A stretch of DNA of 27,071 nt from Flammeovirgaceae bacterium UBA2371 (GCA_002345965.1 DDTF01000053.1:1-27071), one strand, 5' to 3'. Counted from the stretch's first letter, positions 17,033-24,286 are shown. Notes: a model not told the origin generated them from the sequence alone. Translations and numbers: made by a program.

Positions 17033-17505
17033 GTTTTTAAGTTTTCTATTGCTGCCTGATAATCATACTGCAGATCTTCTTCCAGCTTACTCAACGTCTT
17101 ATCGATGTGCCTGAGTTGTTGCTGATACAGGTTGGTCAGCACGGTACTCTTATCCATTGGAATACTATTCTCCTTCATCTGTTGACAGAAATGAATGCGC
17201 AGTGCCAGCTCGGTAGTGGGCACCCCACTGTATTTGATTTGTTTATTGACCCCGCGCAAAATCCTGCGTATGCTTTTCTTTACATAGTAAACGTTCAGGT
17301 TGGTAAGCGCACCGAATTGTTCTTCCAATTCACTTTTCAAAGTGTTTACATACGCTTGCTCATCGTGTGCTTCGAACAAAAGATAGGTAAGCAGCTCCTT
17401 GTTGTCCTTTTTGTATTTGGCCAGTCGTAGGCATAGTGCATTCACCTGCTCCTGATCCAGAATAGCAATCGCCTTTTTGATTTCACTTATCGTAGCAGTA
17501 ACCAA
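17029..17505 (-). CDS. Conserved hypothetical protein, alpha-helical
   Basis: 158 residues from a TTG codon at 17505; an in-frame stop (17512-17514) lies just upstream and no internal ATG occurs before about residue 110, so TTG is the probable start. The sequence is rich in Lys, Glu, Leu and Gln and reads as mostly alpha-helical, with a final helical segment (KTLSKLEEDLQYDYQAAIENLK) likely to be a coiled coil. No catalytic motif is visible. It sits 6 bp after the DUF3144 gene and overlaps the VF530 gene by 4 bp. The function is unknown; the context suggests a nucleic-acid-associated or housekeeping role, but this is weak inference. Confidence 0.75.
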   Translation of the reverse strand: MVTATISEIKKAIAILDQEQVNALCLRLAKYKKDNKELLTYLLFEAHDEQAYVNTLKSELEEQFGALTNLNVYYVKKSIRRILRGVNKQIKYSGVPTTELALRIHFCQQMKENSIPMDKSTVLTNLYQQQLRHIDKTLSKLEEDLQYDYQAAIENLKT

Positions 17506-17511
17506 GTAATT

Positions 17512-17775
17512 TTACTTTTGGATGTCAATCAGCTCATCCATGTTGGCTTCCAGCATTCTGTGGTATTCATTACTAAACCATTGCAATGCATCAGGCTTGT
17601 CTTTTGCAAGGTTATCGGACTTGGTATAGGCTTCGTAGGCATTGTACCTGGAGGCCGCATACATGATGGCGGCTCCCACCCTTTCTTTGGATTCTGTTTT
17701 GGCGAATTCATTGGCCAGGGCAATGAATTGGTTGGCCATTTCTTCGCGGGGTATTGCTTGTTTTTCTTCACTCAT
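17512..17775 (-). CDS. DUF3144 family protein
   Basis: 87 residues. The core ANQFIALANEFA ... RVGAAIMYAASRYNAYEAY is the DUF3144 signature, with the usual short acidic/hydrophobic C-terminal helix (YHRMLEANMDELI). This is a small soluble helical protein of unknown function. It is the first gene of a three-gene minus-strand operon with the 158-residue protein and VF530. Length is typical of the family. Confidence 0.88.
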   Translation of the reverse strand: MSEEKQAIPREEMANQFIALANEFAKTESKERVGAAIMYAASRYNAYEAYTKSDNLAKDKPDALQWFSNEYHRMLEANMDELIDIQK

Positions 17776-17926
17776 TGGGTTGCCGTTTAAGGGTTCTGCG
17801 CTGGCAAGGATGATTTTACACCAAACCTTGTCAACCGGTGATGTTGCAAGATAAACACGTCTTGTTGCAAAAGAAATGATTGGTGCTTATCAATCGAAAG
17901 GATAAGGCTTTGGCCATTCGCCCCTT

Positions 17927-18211
17927 TCATTTGATAAGCAGCAGTGTACTGTCCTGGTTGGCCTGAAACAAGTGTTTTACATCAGGCAATATGTTGACAA
18001 AATCACCTTGCAACAGGGTTTGTTTCTCATTTGTGTCACTGACAAAATTTATTTCACCAGAAACACATACCAAAAGCGCAGGTACTTTAGAAACATGCTC
18101 CTTTAAAATGGCACCTTCGGTCAGACGAATTGAAGTAACTCCTTCACTCGCTGTGAAAAGCTTCTTCGTCTGAATGGGTGGTTTTTCAGAAAATGAGTCG
18201 TTCAAGTTCAT
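17927..18211 (-). CDS. Small single-domain cupin-fold protein
   Basis: 94 residues with the cupin beta-barrel pattern: G-x-I-x-x-E-H (GAILKEHVSKVPALLVCVSGEI) and the second motif G-D-F-V-N-I-L-P-D-V-K-H-x-F. Of the usual metal ligands only the histidines at ~38 and ~79 are evident, so metal binding is uncertain. Its ATG overlaps the lipoprotein stop by 4 bp (ATGA). The substrate is unknown. It is the last gene of the run downstream of tetR. Confidence 0.8.
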   Translation of the reverse strand: MNLNDSFSEKPPIQTKKLFTASEGVTSIRLTEGAILKEHVSKVPALLVCVSGEINFVSDTNEKQTLLQGDFVNILPDVKHLFQANQDSTLLLIK

Positions 18212-18633
18212 ATAAAAAATTGGTAGTAAGTATTCAGATAGTTCTTGATCTTTGTCAATTCAGCCTCGGTAGCTGGTTCCGATAGTCCTTCGATATCTGC
18301 CTTAAGAGGCAACAGGTAGTTATGCAATTGCTCATGTGCTTCTCCCTTCATGGTACACCTATTGAGGATATTGGTAAATTCCTCCAACATCTTACTTTTC
18401 AGGGTTATACTTTCAGGAGCAGACATGGCCAGTTCCACCTCGACCATTTGTTTCAAAGTTTCAATCCCCTGCGTTGTTTCAATGTTGGCCTCCCATTTGT
18501 TTCCATTGTTTAATTGTACCACTGCACTGGCCACATGCTCTTCTTGGTCTTCATGCTGCTCAGGCTTTTGGTTGGCGCAGCCGTTGAACAGAGTAAGCGT
18601 TGCTGCAAGTAATGTATAAGCTAAAGGTTTCAT
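18208..18633 (-). CDS. Small lipoprotein of unknown function
   Basis: 141 residues. Signal peptide ends in the lipobox FNGC (Cys19), followed by an acidic, His-containing linker (EQHEDQEEHVA). The remaining ~110 residues look alpha-helical (ETLKQMVEVELAM, LHNYLLPLKADIEGL, LTKIKNYLNTYYQFF), resembling small Bacteroidota periplasmic helical-bundle lipoproteins. It lies 61 bp downstream of the TetR gene and overlaps the cupin gene by 4 bp, so it may be part of the TetR-controlled unit or have its own promoter. Confidence 0.78.
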   Translation of the reverse strand: MKPLAYTLLAATLTLFNGCANQKPEQHEDQEEHVASAVVQLNNGNKWEANIETTQGIETLKQMVEVELAMSAPESITLKSKMLEEFTNILNRCTMKGEAHEQLHNYLLPLKADIEGLSEPATEAELTKIKNYLNTYYQFFI

Positions 18634-18694
18634 AATAAAATTGATTTAATGTTATTCTTCGTTACAAGTACACCTTCTTCAAGGATATTAAAGA

Positions 18695-19291
18695 TCATAG
18701 TATGGAGTTTCTTGTTGCTATAAGTGCAATCAGGTTGGCAATTAGTTTATTACCTCTCGCCTTTAAATCGAATCCAAAACCTGACATTCTCCACTGCAAC
18801 ATTTGCAGGCGGAAACTCCCCATTACAATATGCGCCAGGTCGGCAGCTTGCACTTTATGGGTAAACTGACCTTGCTTCTGACCTTGCTGTATAATTTGAA
18901 TTAAATGTTTTCTGGTAATGGCCATAATGTCGCTGATGGCCTGATTGATTTCAGGACTTGATTCCAATAGACCTTCAGAAAAAATGGCAATAAGGAATTG
19001 TGGTTTTTCGTCAAAGAAAGTAAACTGACTTTTGAAGATCGCTGATAATTTATCCTGAGGTTTATCATATTTGGAAACCGTATTCACCATTCGCTCCTCA
19101 ATGTTACCGGCCAGGTACCTCAGCATGGTAAGCACTATGTCTTCCTTGTTCTTAAAATGTTTGTACAGCGCAGCTTCACTAAAACCCATCTTGGCGGCAA
19201 GGTTCTTCGTGGTCAAACCACCCAATCCCGATTCTGTAAGCAATTCTCCTGCTGCCTCTATGATTTCCAATTGTCGGTCCTTGATCTCCAT
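18695..19291 (-). CDS. TetR/AcrR family transcriptional regulator
   Basis: 198 residues. The N-terminal helix-turn-helix is clear: RQLEIIEAAGELL then GLTTKNLAAKMGFSEAALYKHFKNKEDI (about residues 25-52), the classic TetR pattern. The C-terminal ligand-binding domain is helical and has the usual divergent sequence. It starts 14 bp after the 4-TM membrane protein gene, so it is co-transcribed with it and probably represses the shared promoter through the inverted repeat at 19744-19759. The inducer is unknown. Confidence 0.92.
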   Translation of the reverse strand: MEIKDRQLEIIEAAGELLTESGLGGLTTKNLAAKMGFSEAALYKHFKNKEDIVLTMLRYLAGNIEERMVNTVSKYDKPQDKLSAIFKSQFTFFDEKPQFLIAIFSEGLLESSPEINQAISDIMAITRKHLIQIIQQGQKQGQFTHKVQAADLAHIVMGSFRLQMLQWRMSGFGFDLKARGNKLIANLIALIATRNSIL

Positions 19292-19305
19292 AGCTTATAA
19301 TTGGA

Positions 19306-19731
19306 TCAGTTGGAAATTGTCGCTGCTGTATTCGTCTTCAACTTTAAAAATGAAATGCCCAGCCACAAAACAGAAGCTGTCATGGAGATGGCGCCCAGGA
19401 GTACAAAAACAGGTGAAGCACCCAGATATACTTCAGCCAAAATCCCAACAGGCATCAGCAACCCCGCCAGCGCCAACCAGGAAATCAACCTGGCATTTTT
19501 CAAATTGGAATGAAAATGAAGTAATAGATACCCTATCACAATGTTGAGAAAGGCAAAAAGATTGCCATGAACATGGGCCAATCTGCTTTCAAAATGCTGA
19601 CCTACCGCGTAGTTATTTACCCATTCTTCCTTTCCCGGGGCAAAGTCACGAAGGTAAATAAGCAGGAATCCGTAAGCCATAAATGCTCCCATTGTAAGGA
19701 AACCGATGGCAATGTTGTTTTTTCCGTTCAT
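19306..19731 (-). CDS. Four-TM membrane protein co-transcribed with tetR
   Basis: 141 residues with four hydrophobic segments at about 8-27, 54-74, 82-103 and 108-130. The second segment begins RLAHVHGNLFAF; a charged, His-bearing edge of a TM helix like this is reminiscent of heme- or quinone-binding membrane proteins, but one motif is not enough to assign a cofactor. It is the first gene of the TetR operon and therefore the likely main target of the regulator. Confidence 0.8.
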   Translation of the reverse strand: MNGKNNIAIGFLTMGAFMAYGFLLIYLRDFAPGKEEWVNNYAVGQHFESRLAHVHGNLFAFLNIVIGYLLLHFHSNLKNARLISWLALAGLLMPVGILAEVYLGASPVFVLLGAISMTASVLWLGISFLKLKTNTAATISN

Positions 19732-19743
19732 AGCATGGAGTTA

Positions 19744-19759
19744 GTTAGTATTCACTAAC
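19744..19759. promoter_or_regulatory. Candidate TetR operator at the membrane protein/tetR operon promoter
   Basis: GTTAGTATTCACTAAC is an inverted repeat (GTTAGT / ACTAAC, 4-nt spacer) starting 13 bp upstream of the first gene's ATG. Its layout resembles known TetR-family operators with TTAGT...ACTAA arms. On the minus strand a TATGTTGT box (19764-19771) with a TTTG (19788-19791) 16 bp further upstream would place the transcription start inside the repeat, a position suited to repression. Confidence 0.7.
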
Positions 19760-20024
19760 CATTACAACATAACCCACGGAATAGTTTCAAATGATCAAAA
19801 AATTTAAGTCTTGGGTTTTGAAAACCCTTGATCCTGGCCCTAATTGAAGTAAACCCTACTGGCGGGTACTAAGGGTTTATAGGTGCGGTGGGGCATATAA
19901 TCCCCGTATAACTACATTCCTTACAAAATGGAGGAAACGCGACCGAAGCACACATCACTCTGAGTGTAAGCGCGAAGGGATGGCACATGCGATAACTTAA
20001 AGCATAACTTTGTCAACTAAAAAG
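19760..20024. other. Structured intergenic region with several inverted repeats
   Basis: 265 bp between the hydrolase stop and the TetR operon. It contains GGGTTTTGAAAACCC (19813-19827), TAAACCCT/AGGGTTTA (19850-19857 and 19872-19879, 14-nt loop), GGGG/CCCC around ATAT (about 19889-19904), and CACTCTGAGTG nested between CGCG ends (about 19938-19974). The first two can form mutually exclusive pairings. It probably contains the terminator of the DoxX operon. No ORF is supported. Confidence 0.5.
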
Positions 20025-20855
20025 TCATCTCCCTAAAAACCCATTGACCACATCACCAAATGTATCATACAGTTGGTGATGAAAGGCATGCCCTGCCTCA
20101 GGATAAATCAACAAGGTGGAATTAACAATTTCCCTCGCCAACAAATAGGAATTGACCATCGGAAAAGCAATGTCGTACCTGGCTCCGGATACCAACGTGG
20201 GTACGTTAATGTTTTTCAACTGATTGAAGTAATCCTGTGGACTGCTATAGAAGTCGCGCATGGCCAAAGATTGTGACATCCAGTTTTCTGTTTTTGTAGC
20301 AGGAATCAAATCCCCTCGCCTGCTAATGCGCGCCAGTGAATCCCTGGTATGTTGCCATCCCTTATTGTCTTCCGTAAAAAATAAAACCTGATGGTCATCC
20401 TCAGTATTGACTTCCTTTCTGGCAATCTCGAGAAATCGCTGCGTTGGATAAACTGTTTCCTTACTTGCAGCCGGACCCGTGCCCACCAATATCAATCGGT
20501 CAACCAATTCCTGATGTCGCAGGGTAAGCACCTGAGCTACAATACCGCCCAGGCTCCAGCCTAGTACATTAAATTTTGTCAGCCCAATTGCTTTTGCAAA
20601 CTGTACTGCATCGTCAGCAATTGCCGTTATGGTTGAAGGTGTATTGCCATCCGTTAATCCAATACCAACATTATCAAAAAGATATACTTTGTTGTGCTGG
20701 GCTACCCTATCCACAAATGCCGGATCCCAATCATCCATTGTTCCTCTAAATCGTTGTAAAAACAACACAGGTCTCCCTTCTCCTATAACGCGATAGGCAT
20801 AGCGATGATGGTCTGCTTTGATGTATTGTGTTGTACTATGAATACTATTTTGCAT
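20025..20855 (-). CDS. Alpha/beta hydrolase fold protein
   Basis: 276 residues, no signal peptide, cytoplasmic. The oxyanion-hole region (PVLFLQRFRGTMDDWD) is followed by the nucleophile elbow GWSLGG with Ser101; a plausible acid is Asp228 (GARYDIAFP) and the His is His256 (YPEAGHAFHH). The DNVGIGLTDG stretch matches the strand-turn after strand 4 in this family. The usual HG oxyanion motif is replaced by QRF, so substrate handling may differ; the RFRGT pattern is seen in some haloalkane/ester-type relatives. Last gene of the DoxX operon, 11 bp after DUF1330. The substrate is unknown. Confidence 0.88.
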   Translation of the reverse strand: MQNSIHSTTQYIKADHHRYAYRVIGEGRPVLFLQRFRGTMDDWDPAFVDRVAQHNKVYLFDNVGIGLTDGNTPSTITAIADDAVQFAKAIGLTKFNVLGWSLGGIVAQVLTLRHQELVDRLILVGTGPAASKETVYPTQRFLEIARKEVNTEDDHQVLFFTEDNKGWQHTRDSLARISRRGDLIPATKTENWMSQSLAMRDFYSSPQDYFNQLKNINVPTLVSGARYDIAFPMVNSYLLAREIVNSTLLIYPEAGHAFHHQLYDTFGDVVNGFLGR

Positions 20856-20866
20856 TGTCTTATCTA

Positions 20867-21157
20867 TTACACCCCTTCTATAATTACCCCGTTGGCCATT
20901 GCCGCATCATGGCGCAATGCCTTTACCTGTGCATAGGCTTCAGAAAAGTACCATGCTTCTGCTTTTTCGTAAGAGGGAAACTCGATCATCACCAGGTAGG
21001 TAGGCGCCCAGGTTCCTTCCACCACCCTAAACCTGCCTCCCAGCACAGCGTAAGTACCTTCATATTTTGCTACCAGCGGAGCCACTTTCTCCTTGTACAT
21101 CTCCAGCTTAGCCAGGTCGTGTACTTCTACATTGTCAAACAAACAATAACCTTTCAT
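20867..21157 (-). CDS. DUF1330 family ferredoxin-fold protein
   Basis: 96 residues, the usual family length. The pattern KGYCLFDNVEVHDLAKLEMYKEKV ... YEGTYAVLGG ... APTYLVMIEFPSYEKAEAWYFSEAYA is the DUF1330 signature, a dimeric alpha/beta (ferredoxin-like) barrel fold whose biological role is not established. It lies 10 bp downstream of the thioesterase gene in the DoxX operon. Confidence 0.9.
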   Translation of the reverse strand: MKGYCLFDNVEVHDLAKLEMYKEKVAPLVAKYEGTYAVLGGRFRVVEGTWAPTYLVMIEFPSYEKAEAWYFSEAYAQVKALRHDAAMANGVIIEGV

Positions 21158-21167
21158 AAAATCAATT

Positions 21168-21626
21168 TTAACATTTCAACAGTGTTGTCTTCAGCAGATT
21201 CGATGTGCCTTTCGCCAAAAGCTTAGACATGTCTTCATTCCATATCTCACAGGATACATTCACCATGCGGTTGCCTTTTTTGATCACATTCGTTTTGGCT
21301 ACAATAATATCGCAGTGCCTTGCAGGCAGAAAATAGTCAATGGCAAGACTTACCGTAGTATAAAAGTGTTGCTCATTGAATGTAAATAGCGTTGCACCAA
21401 TTGTATCATCTACAATTCCTGCAATTACACCTCCATGAAGTGTACCCATGGGATTGGTCATTTCCTTTCTCACCACATATTGAAAGGAAAGACTGCCTTG
21501 CTCCGCGTGCAAAACAACCGGCTTCAACCACAACATAAAGGGTGAGGGCGAAACTTCGATCGGCTTCCCTTGCGTTTGTTGCAGCAGTGCCAATGAGTTA
21601 TCTTTTCTAAGTGTTGCTGTGCTCAT
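21168..21626 (-). CDS. PaaI-type hotdog-fold thioesterase
   Basis: 152 residues. The catalytic signature NPMGTLHGGVIAGIVDDTIG (about residues 58-77) matches PaaI/YbgC-like 4HBT thioesterases, with Asn58/His64 and Asp73-Asp74 candidates for the active site. These enzymes hydrolyse acyl-CoA thioesters, often of aromatic or medium-chain acids. Its ATG overlaps the barrel gene stop by 4 bp, so it is translationally coupled within the DoxX operon. The acyl substrate is not identifiable. Confidence 0.88.
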   Translation of the reverse strand: MSTATLRKDNSLALLQQTQGKPIEVSPSPFMLWLKPVVLHAEQGSLSFQYVVRKEMTNPMGTLHGGVIAGIVDDTIGATLFTFNEQHFYTTVSLAIDYFLPARHCDIIVAKTNVIKKGNRMVNVSCEIWNEDMSKLLAKGTSNLLKTTLLKC

Positions 21627-22255
21627 GGCTGACCCAGTTCATGACGTAAGAAAATTCCCATGCTCAACACAGCATGCCCTTCACTCCCATACTGATCGTA
21701 ATTGATTGAAAAACCGGCCTGCGTACTTTTCTTTCCCAGTCCTACTCTCAAATTCTGATAACTTCGGTTGTGCGTGGTTTGGGTAAAATTGGTCATCATT
21801 TGCAGTCTGGAATAAATCGACAAGTGCCTGGAAATGGCAGGCCGGTACTCGGCCAGGGCAAATAGCTCATAGGATGGATTTTCCCACAAATCAATCCTGG
21901 GAGCTACCAATACAAATACATCGTTTTGAATGTATTTGTATTGCAATGCGCCCGATGCCTTAAAGCCGGGAACGCTGGCGTAGAAGGTTCCCGCTAACGC
22001 AGACAATGACTGAGTGATGCTGTAGCTGACATACACCTGACTCATCATTTCCGTGGGTTTCTCCTTTTCGTGAAATGCATACATCGAGTGCGTATGAAAC
22101 ATACCAAAACGGGATGAGGGCTTCAGCTCCTTCGCAAAGAAGTGCTGGTAGCGATAGTCTTGATCGCTCACCACCACCTCTACGGGAATGACTTGCGCCA
22201 GGCCGGTCAGCGTGGTCATGATCATCACAACAAGAATTCCTGTCCTTCTTTTCAT
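21623..22255 (-). CDS. Predicted outer-membrane beta-barrel protein in the DoxX operon
   Basis: 210 residues from ATG at 22255 (signal peptide MKRRTGILVVMIMTTLTGLAQ); an in-frame TTG at 22270 is less likely. The mature part is amphipathic beta strands with aromatic residues (MSQVYVSYSITQSLSALAGTF, GALQYKYIQNDVFVLVAPRIDL, YELFALAEYRPAI) and ends AVLSMGIFLRHEL, consistent with an 8- to 10-stranded barrel. An unusual HTHSMYAFHEKEKP segment near residue 60 is rich in histidine. The family is not recognised. It overlaps the thioesterase gene and lies 27 bp after DoxX. Confidence 0.75.
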   Translation of the reverse strand: MKRRTGILVVMIMTTLTGLAQVIPVEVVVSDQDYRYQHFFAKELKPSSRFGMFHTHSMYAFHEKEKPTEMMSQVYVSYSITQSLSALAGTFYASVPGFKASGALQYKYIQNDVFVLVAPRIDLWENPSYELFALAEYRPAISRHLSIYSRLQMMTNFTQTTHNRSYQNLRVGLGKKSTQAGFSINYDQYGSEGHAVLSMGIFLRHELGQP

Positions 22256-22282
22256 CGTAACACGATTCAATTGGAATGCTTT

Positions 22283-22732
22283 CTATTGGATTTTACCTTT
22301 CAAAAAGATGCGATCCAGCGAAAGTGATCCACCACCAAAATAGACCAACGCCAGACACATGGCCATCACCAACAGGTGATACTCATACCCTTCTCCTGCT
22401 TTCTGTCCCGACCAGTTCATGTGAAGGCCATGGTCGATGTGATTGATCGCCATACCAATGAACATCCCCAACACTCCCAGGGCAGCAATACGGGTACCCA
22501 TACCGGTCATCAACATGATAGATCCGAAGAATTGTACGCAGATGACAAATGCAGCCACCACCCAGGGCAGGGAGAAATTATGCTGTAAGAATTGAGCAGT
22601 AGCCTTAAAGCCATATCCACCAAACCAACCCAGCATAGCCCCAGCGCCATGGGTGAAAAGGATAAGGCCTAAACCAATACGGAGCGCTGTGGCACCCCAA
22701 TTTTCTGTTGTTTGTAATAAAAGTGTTTTCAT
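22283..22732 (-). CDS. DoxX family membrane protein
   Basis: 149 residues from ATG at 22732, preceded by GAGATG context; a TTG at 22753 is in frame but less likely. Four hydrophobic segments with the DoxX patterns ALRIGLGLILFTHGAGAML, SLPWVVAAFVICVQFFGSIMLMTGMGTRIAALGVLGMFIGMAINHI and YHLLVMAMCLALVYFGGGSLSLDR. DoxX proteins are small membrane proteins, in some organisms linked to thiosulfate:quinone oxidation or to oxidant defence, but most are uncharacterised. First gene of a five-gene minus-strand operon with a promoter carrying an FNR-type palindrome. The MNWSGQKAGEGYEYH loop holds conserved polar residues. Confidence 0.9.
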   Translation of the reverse strand: MKTLLLQTTENWGATALRIGLGLILFTHGAGAMLGWFGGYGFKATAQFLQHNFSLPWVVAAFVICVQFFGSIMLMTGMGTRIAALGVLGMFIGMAINHIDHGLHMNWSGQKAGEGYEYHLLVMAMCLALVYFGGGSLSLDRIFLKGKIQ

Positions 22733-22785
22733 CTCTTTTTTTATTTGTTTCAATTTCAGTCACGGTGTTTCCCCCAACTGTGATG

Positions 22786-22816
22786 CAAAATTGATGAGTA
22801 GTACGTCCCCTGGAAA
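22786..22816 (-). promoter_or_regulatory. Candidate Bacteroidota promoter of the DoxX operon
   Basis: On the minus strand TTTC (22816-22813) is followed 19 bp later by CAATTTTG (22793-22786), one mismatch from TAnnTTTG. Start of transcription would be near 22778, about 45 nt before the DoxX ATG. It aligns base for base with the RidA promoter (see finding). Confidence 0.65.
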
Positions 22817-22835
22817 TGAACTGAATTATGGAATT

Positions 22836-22855
22836 GACTTGAACCAGTTCAAGTC
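22836..22855. promoter_or_regulatory. FNR/CRP-type operator 1
   Basis: GACTTGAACCAGTTCAAGTC is a perfect 20-bp inverted repeat with a 2-nt centre, containing the FNR-family geometry TTGA-N6-TCAA. Its centre lies 52.5 bp upstream of the -7 box of the DoxX promoter and 90 bp upstream of the Crp/Fnr-family gene. The reverse complement, CTTGAACTGGTTCAAGTC, occurs again at 24219-24236. Confidence 0.85.
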
Positions 22856-22911
22856 TTCATAACCCATTTCCTGTTGAAAGCCGGTTTGTAATTGTAAGCT
22901 TTTGTTTATTT

Positions 22912-22919
22912 TCACTTTG
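22912..22919 (+). promoter_or_regulatory. Candidate -7 box of the Crp/Fnr-family gene
   Basis: TCACTTTG differs from TAnnTTTG by one base. A TTTG at 22885-22888, 23 bp upstream, could be the -33 element. The leader would be only ~10 nt. Confidence 0.4.
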
Positions 22920-22935
22920 GATAAACCGCTTTCTT

Positions 22936-23529
22936 GTGAACCTGGAGTTGCTATTTGAAAACTTCTCAAAACACATTCAGCTTACCGAAGCCGAAAAAGC
23001 AATCGTTGCTGCTTTGGCTGTTGAAAGGAAAGTGAAAAAGGGTCAGTTCCTCGTACACGTGGGGGCCATCTGTCGCTCTACGCACTTTGTGACTAAAGGC
23101 GCCATTTATAGCTACTTTACCGACCTGGCAGGTGACTCGCACATTGTACAATTCGCAGTGGAAGATTGGTGGATCAGCGAAATGAAAAGCTTTTTTATGC
23201 AGGTCCCGGCTCGGTTCAATGTACAGGCACTGGAAGACTCCACCATCATTGAGTTTCCTTTCGAAACACTGGAGCGCCTTTATGCACAAGTACCCAAAAT
23301 TGAACGCTACTTTCGCATTATCACAATAAATGGATTCATCACCTTTCAGGATCGTATCGTTCAAAACATGAGCATGACAGTGGAAGAACGCTACCTGGCG
23401 TTTCATCAAAAGTACAGCAAGCTGGAGCTACGGTTCCCTCAAAAAATGATTGCCGAATACCTGGGCGTATCGGCAGAGTTTCTCAGCAAAGTAAAAAAGC
23501 GACTGGCAGAAAAGGAAATGGGCAAATAG
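22936..23529 (+). CDS. Crp/Fnr-family transcriptional regulator
   Basis: 197 residues from a GTG codon (no ATG is available nearby in frame). The N-terminal ~120 residues form a cyclic-nucleotide-binding-type jelly roll (VKKGQFLVHVGAICRSTHFVTKGAIYSYF), without the conserved phosphate-binding Arg/Ser pattern of CRP and without the cysteine cluster of FNR. The C-terminal helix-turn-helix is FPQKMIAEYLGVSAEFLSKVKKRL (about 165-188). This type is frequent in Bacteroidota, and the ligand is usually unknown. It is divergent from the DoxX operon across a region carrying a perfect FNR-type palindrome, which I infer it binds. Confidence 0.9.
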   Translation: MNLELLFENFSKHIQLTEAEKAIVAALAVERKVKKGQFLVHVGAICRSTHFVTKGAIYSYFTDLAGDSHIVQFAVEDWWISEMKSFFMQVPARFNVQALEDSTIIEFPFETLERLYAQVPKIERYFRIITINGFITFQDRIVQNMSMTVEERYLAFHQKYSKLELRFPQKMIAEYLGVSAEFLSKVKKRLAEKEMGK

Positions 23530-23558
23530 TACAACCTGCCGTTTCCTAAAGTACCCCT

Positions 23559-24149
23559 TTATTTTTTGGATATGGAAAGGTGAGTCATCTTCCAAAGCAC
23601 AACAACCGCATACACCACTCCGATACCAATAATGATCCATGCTTGCTGCTCGGCCTGGCTTAAAGCAACATAATCCTGCATTTTCACGCGGTGCACACTG
23701 GCCATGTGCACAAAAAAGGACAGTACCCCTAAAGCATAGTAAGGAATAAAGAAAAGTTGGTGCGGGTACATATTAACAACCCCCGCTCCGTAATACAGGT
23801 TGGTATCCATTTTCAACCTATGCCGTCCTACCATCACAGCAGTTACATGGGCTACCAGAAAAAAGGAAAGGTATAAACCCGACAAAATATGCAGCCATTC
23901 AAATAGCACAAATGATTCATCCCATTTATCAATAACCAGTGTAATGCCCGACACTACCTGAACCGTCACCGCAACAAGTAATATGAATTCTGCGATTGGA
24001 TTTCTGTAAAATCTCCTGGCCTTCTTCATAAACGATAGGTGTTTTGCTTCCGAATGAAGCACCAGCAGATGGTTGAACAAATGAACTCCAATGAAGATGG
24101 CCAGTGTTACACCAGAAAAATAATGAATAGATATAATTAGCTGATTCAT
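23559..24149 (-). CDS. Five-TM histidine-containing membrane protein (cytochrome b-like?)
   Basis: 196 residues. About five hydrophobic segments at 6-31, 52-72, 83-105, 128-150 and 170-188. Histidines sit in or near the helices: His23, His27 and His32 (HLFNHLLVLH), His87 (WLHILSGLYL), His101 (FLVAHVTAV), His148 and His153 (HMASVH). Five helices with paired histidines resembles diheme b-type membrane subunits such as those of succinate dehydrogenase/fumarate reductase, but I cannot prove heme binding. The gene is divergent from the RidA gene and has the second FNR-type palindrome in its upstream region. The stop is 30 bp from the convergent regulator gene's stop. Confidence 0.75.
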   Translation of the reverse strand: MNQLIISIHYFSGVTLAIFIGVHLFNHLLVLHSEAKHLSFMKKARRFYRNPIAEFILLVAVTVQVVSGITLVIDKWDESFVLFEWLHILSGLYLSFFLVAHVTAVMVGRHRLKMDTNLYYGAGVVNMYPHQLFFIPYYALGVLSFFVHMASVHRVKMQDYVALSQAEQQAWIIIGIGVVYAVVVLWKMTHLSISKK

Positions 24150-24162
24150 GATTTTGAATAAT

Positions 24163-24193
24163 CAAAATTACGCAGGCAGATGCATTCGACAAG
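24163..24193 (-). promoter_or_regulatory. Candidate promoter of the five-TM membrane protein
   Basis: On the minus strand TAATTTTG (24170-24163) is a perfect TAnnTTTG, with CTTG (24193-24190) 19 bp upstream as a -33 element. The FNR-type site 2 is centred 56.5 bp upstream of this -7 box. The leader is very short, about 8 nt. Confidence 0.6.
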
Positions 24194-24218
24194 GGGTCTC
24201 CTTTCAAATTCCCTATTT

Positions 24219-24236
24219 CTTGAACTGGTTCAAGTC
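24219..24236. promoter_or_regulatory. FNR/CRP-type operator 2
   Basis: CTTGAACTGGTTCAAG (24219-24234) is a perfect 16-bp inverted repeat, followed by TC. It matches operator 1 over 18 bases when read on the opposite strand. It lies between the divergent five-TM protein and RidA genes, 52.5 bp upstream of the RidA -7 box. Confidence 0.85.
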
Positions 24237-24256
24237 CTTTTAATAATCTGGTTCAT

Positions 24257-24286
24257 TTTCTGAGTATATCTATCCCGTCAAATTTG
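24257..24286 (+). promoter_or_regulatory. Candidate promoter of the RidA-family gene
   Basis: TTTC (24257-24260) followed after 18 bp by CAAATTTG (24279-24286), one mismatch from TAnnTTTG. It is nearly the same as the DoxX promoter in the same position relative to the palindrome. Start of transcription would be near 24293. Confidence 0.65.

Noticed and set aside
22936..23529. A true oxygen-sensing FNR
   Set aside because: The operator has FNR geometry, but the protein has only one cysteine in its N-terminal half and no cluster of four cysteines, so an iron-sulfur cluster is not supported; I call it Crp/Fnr-family only.
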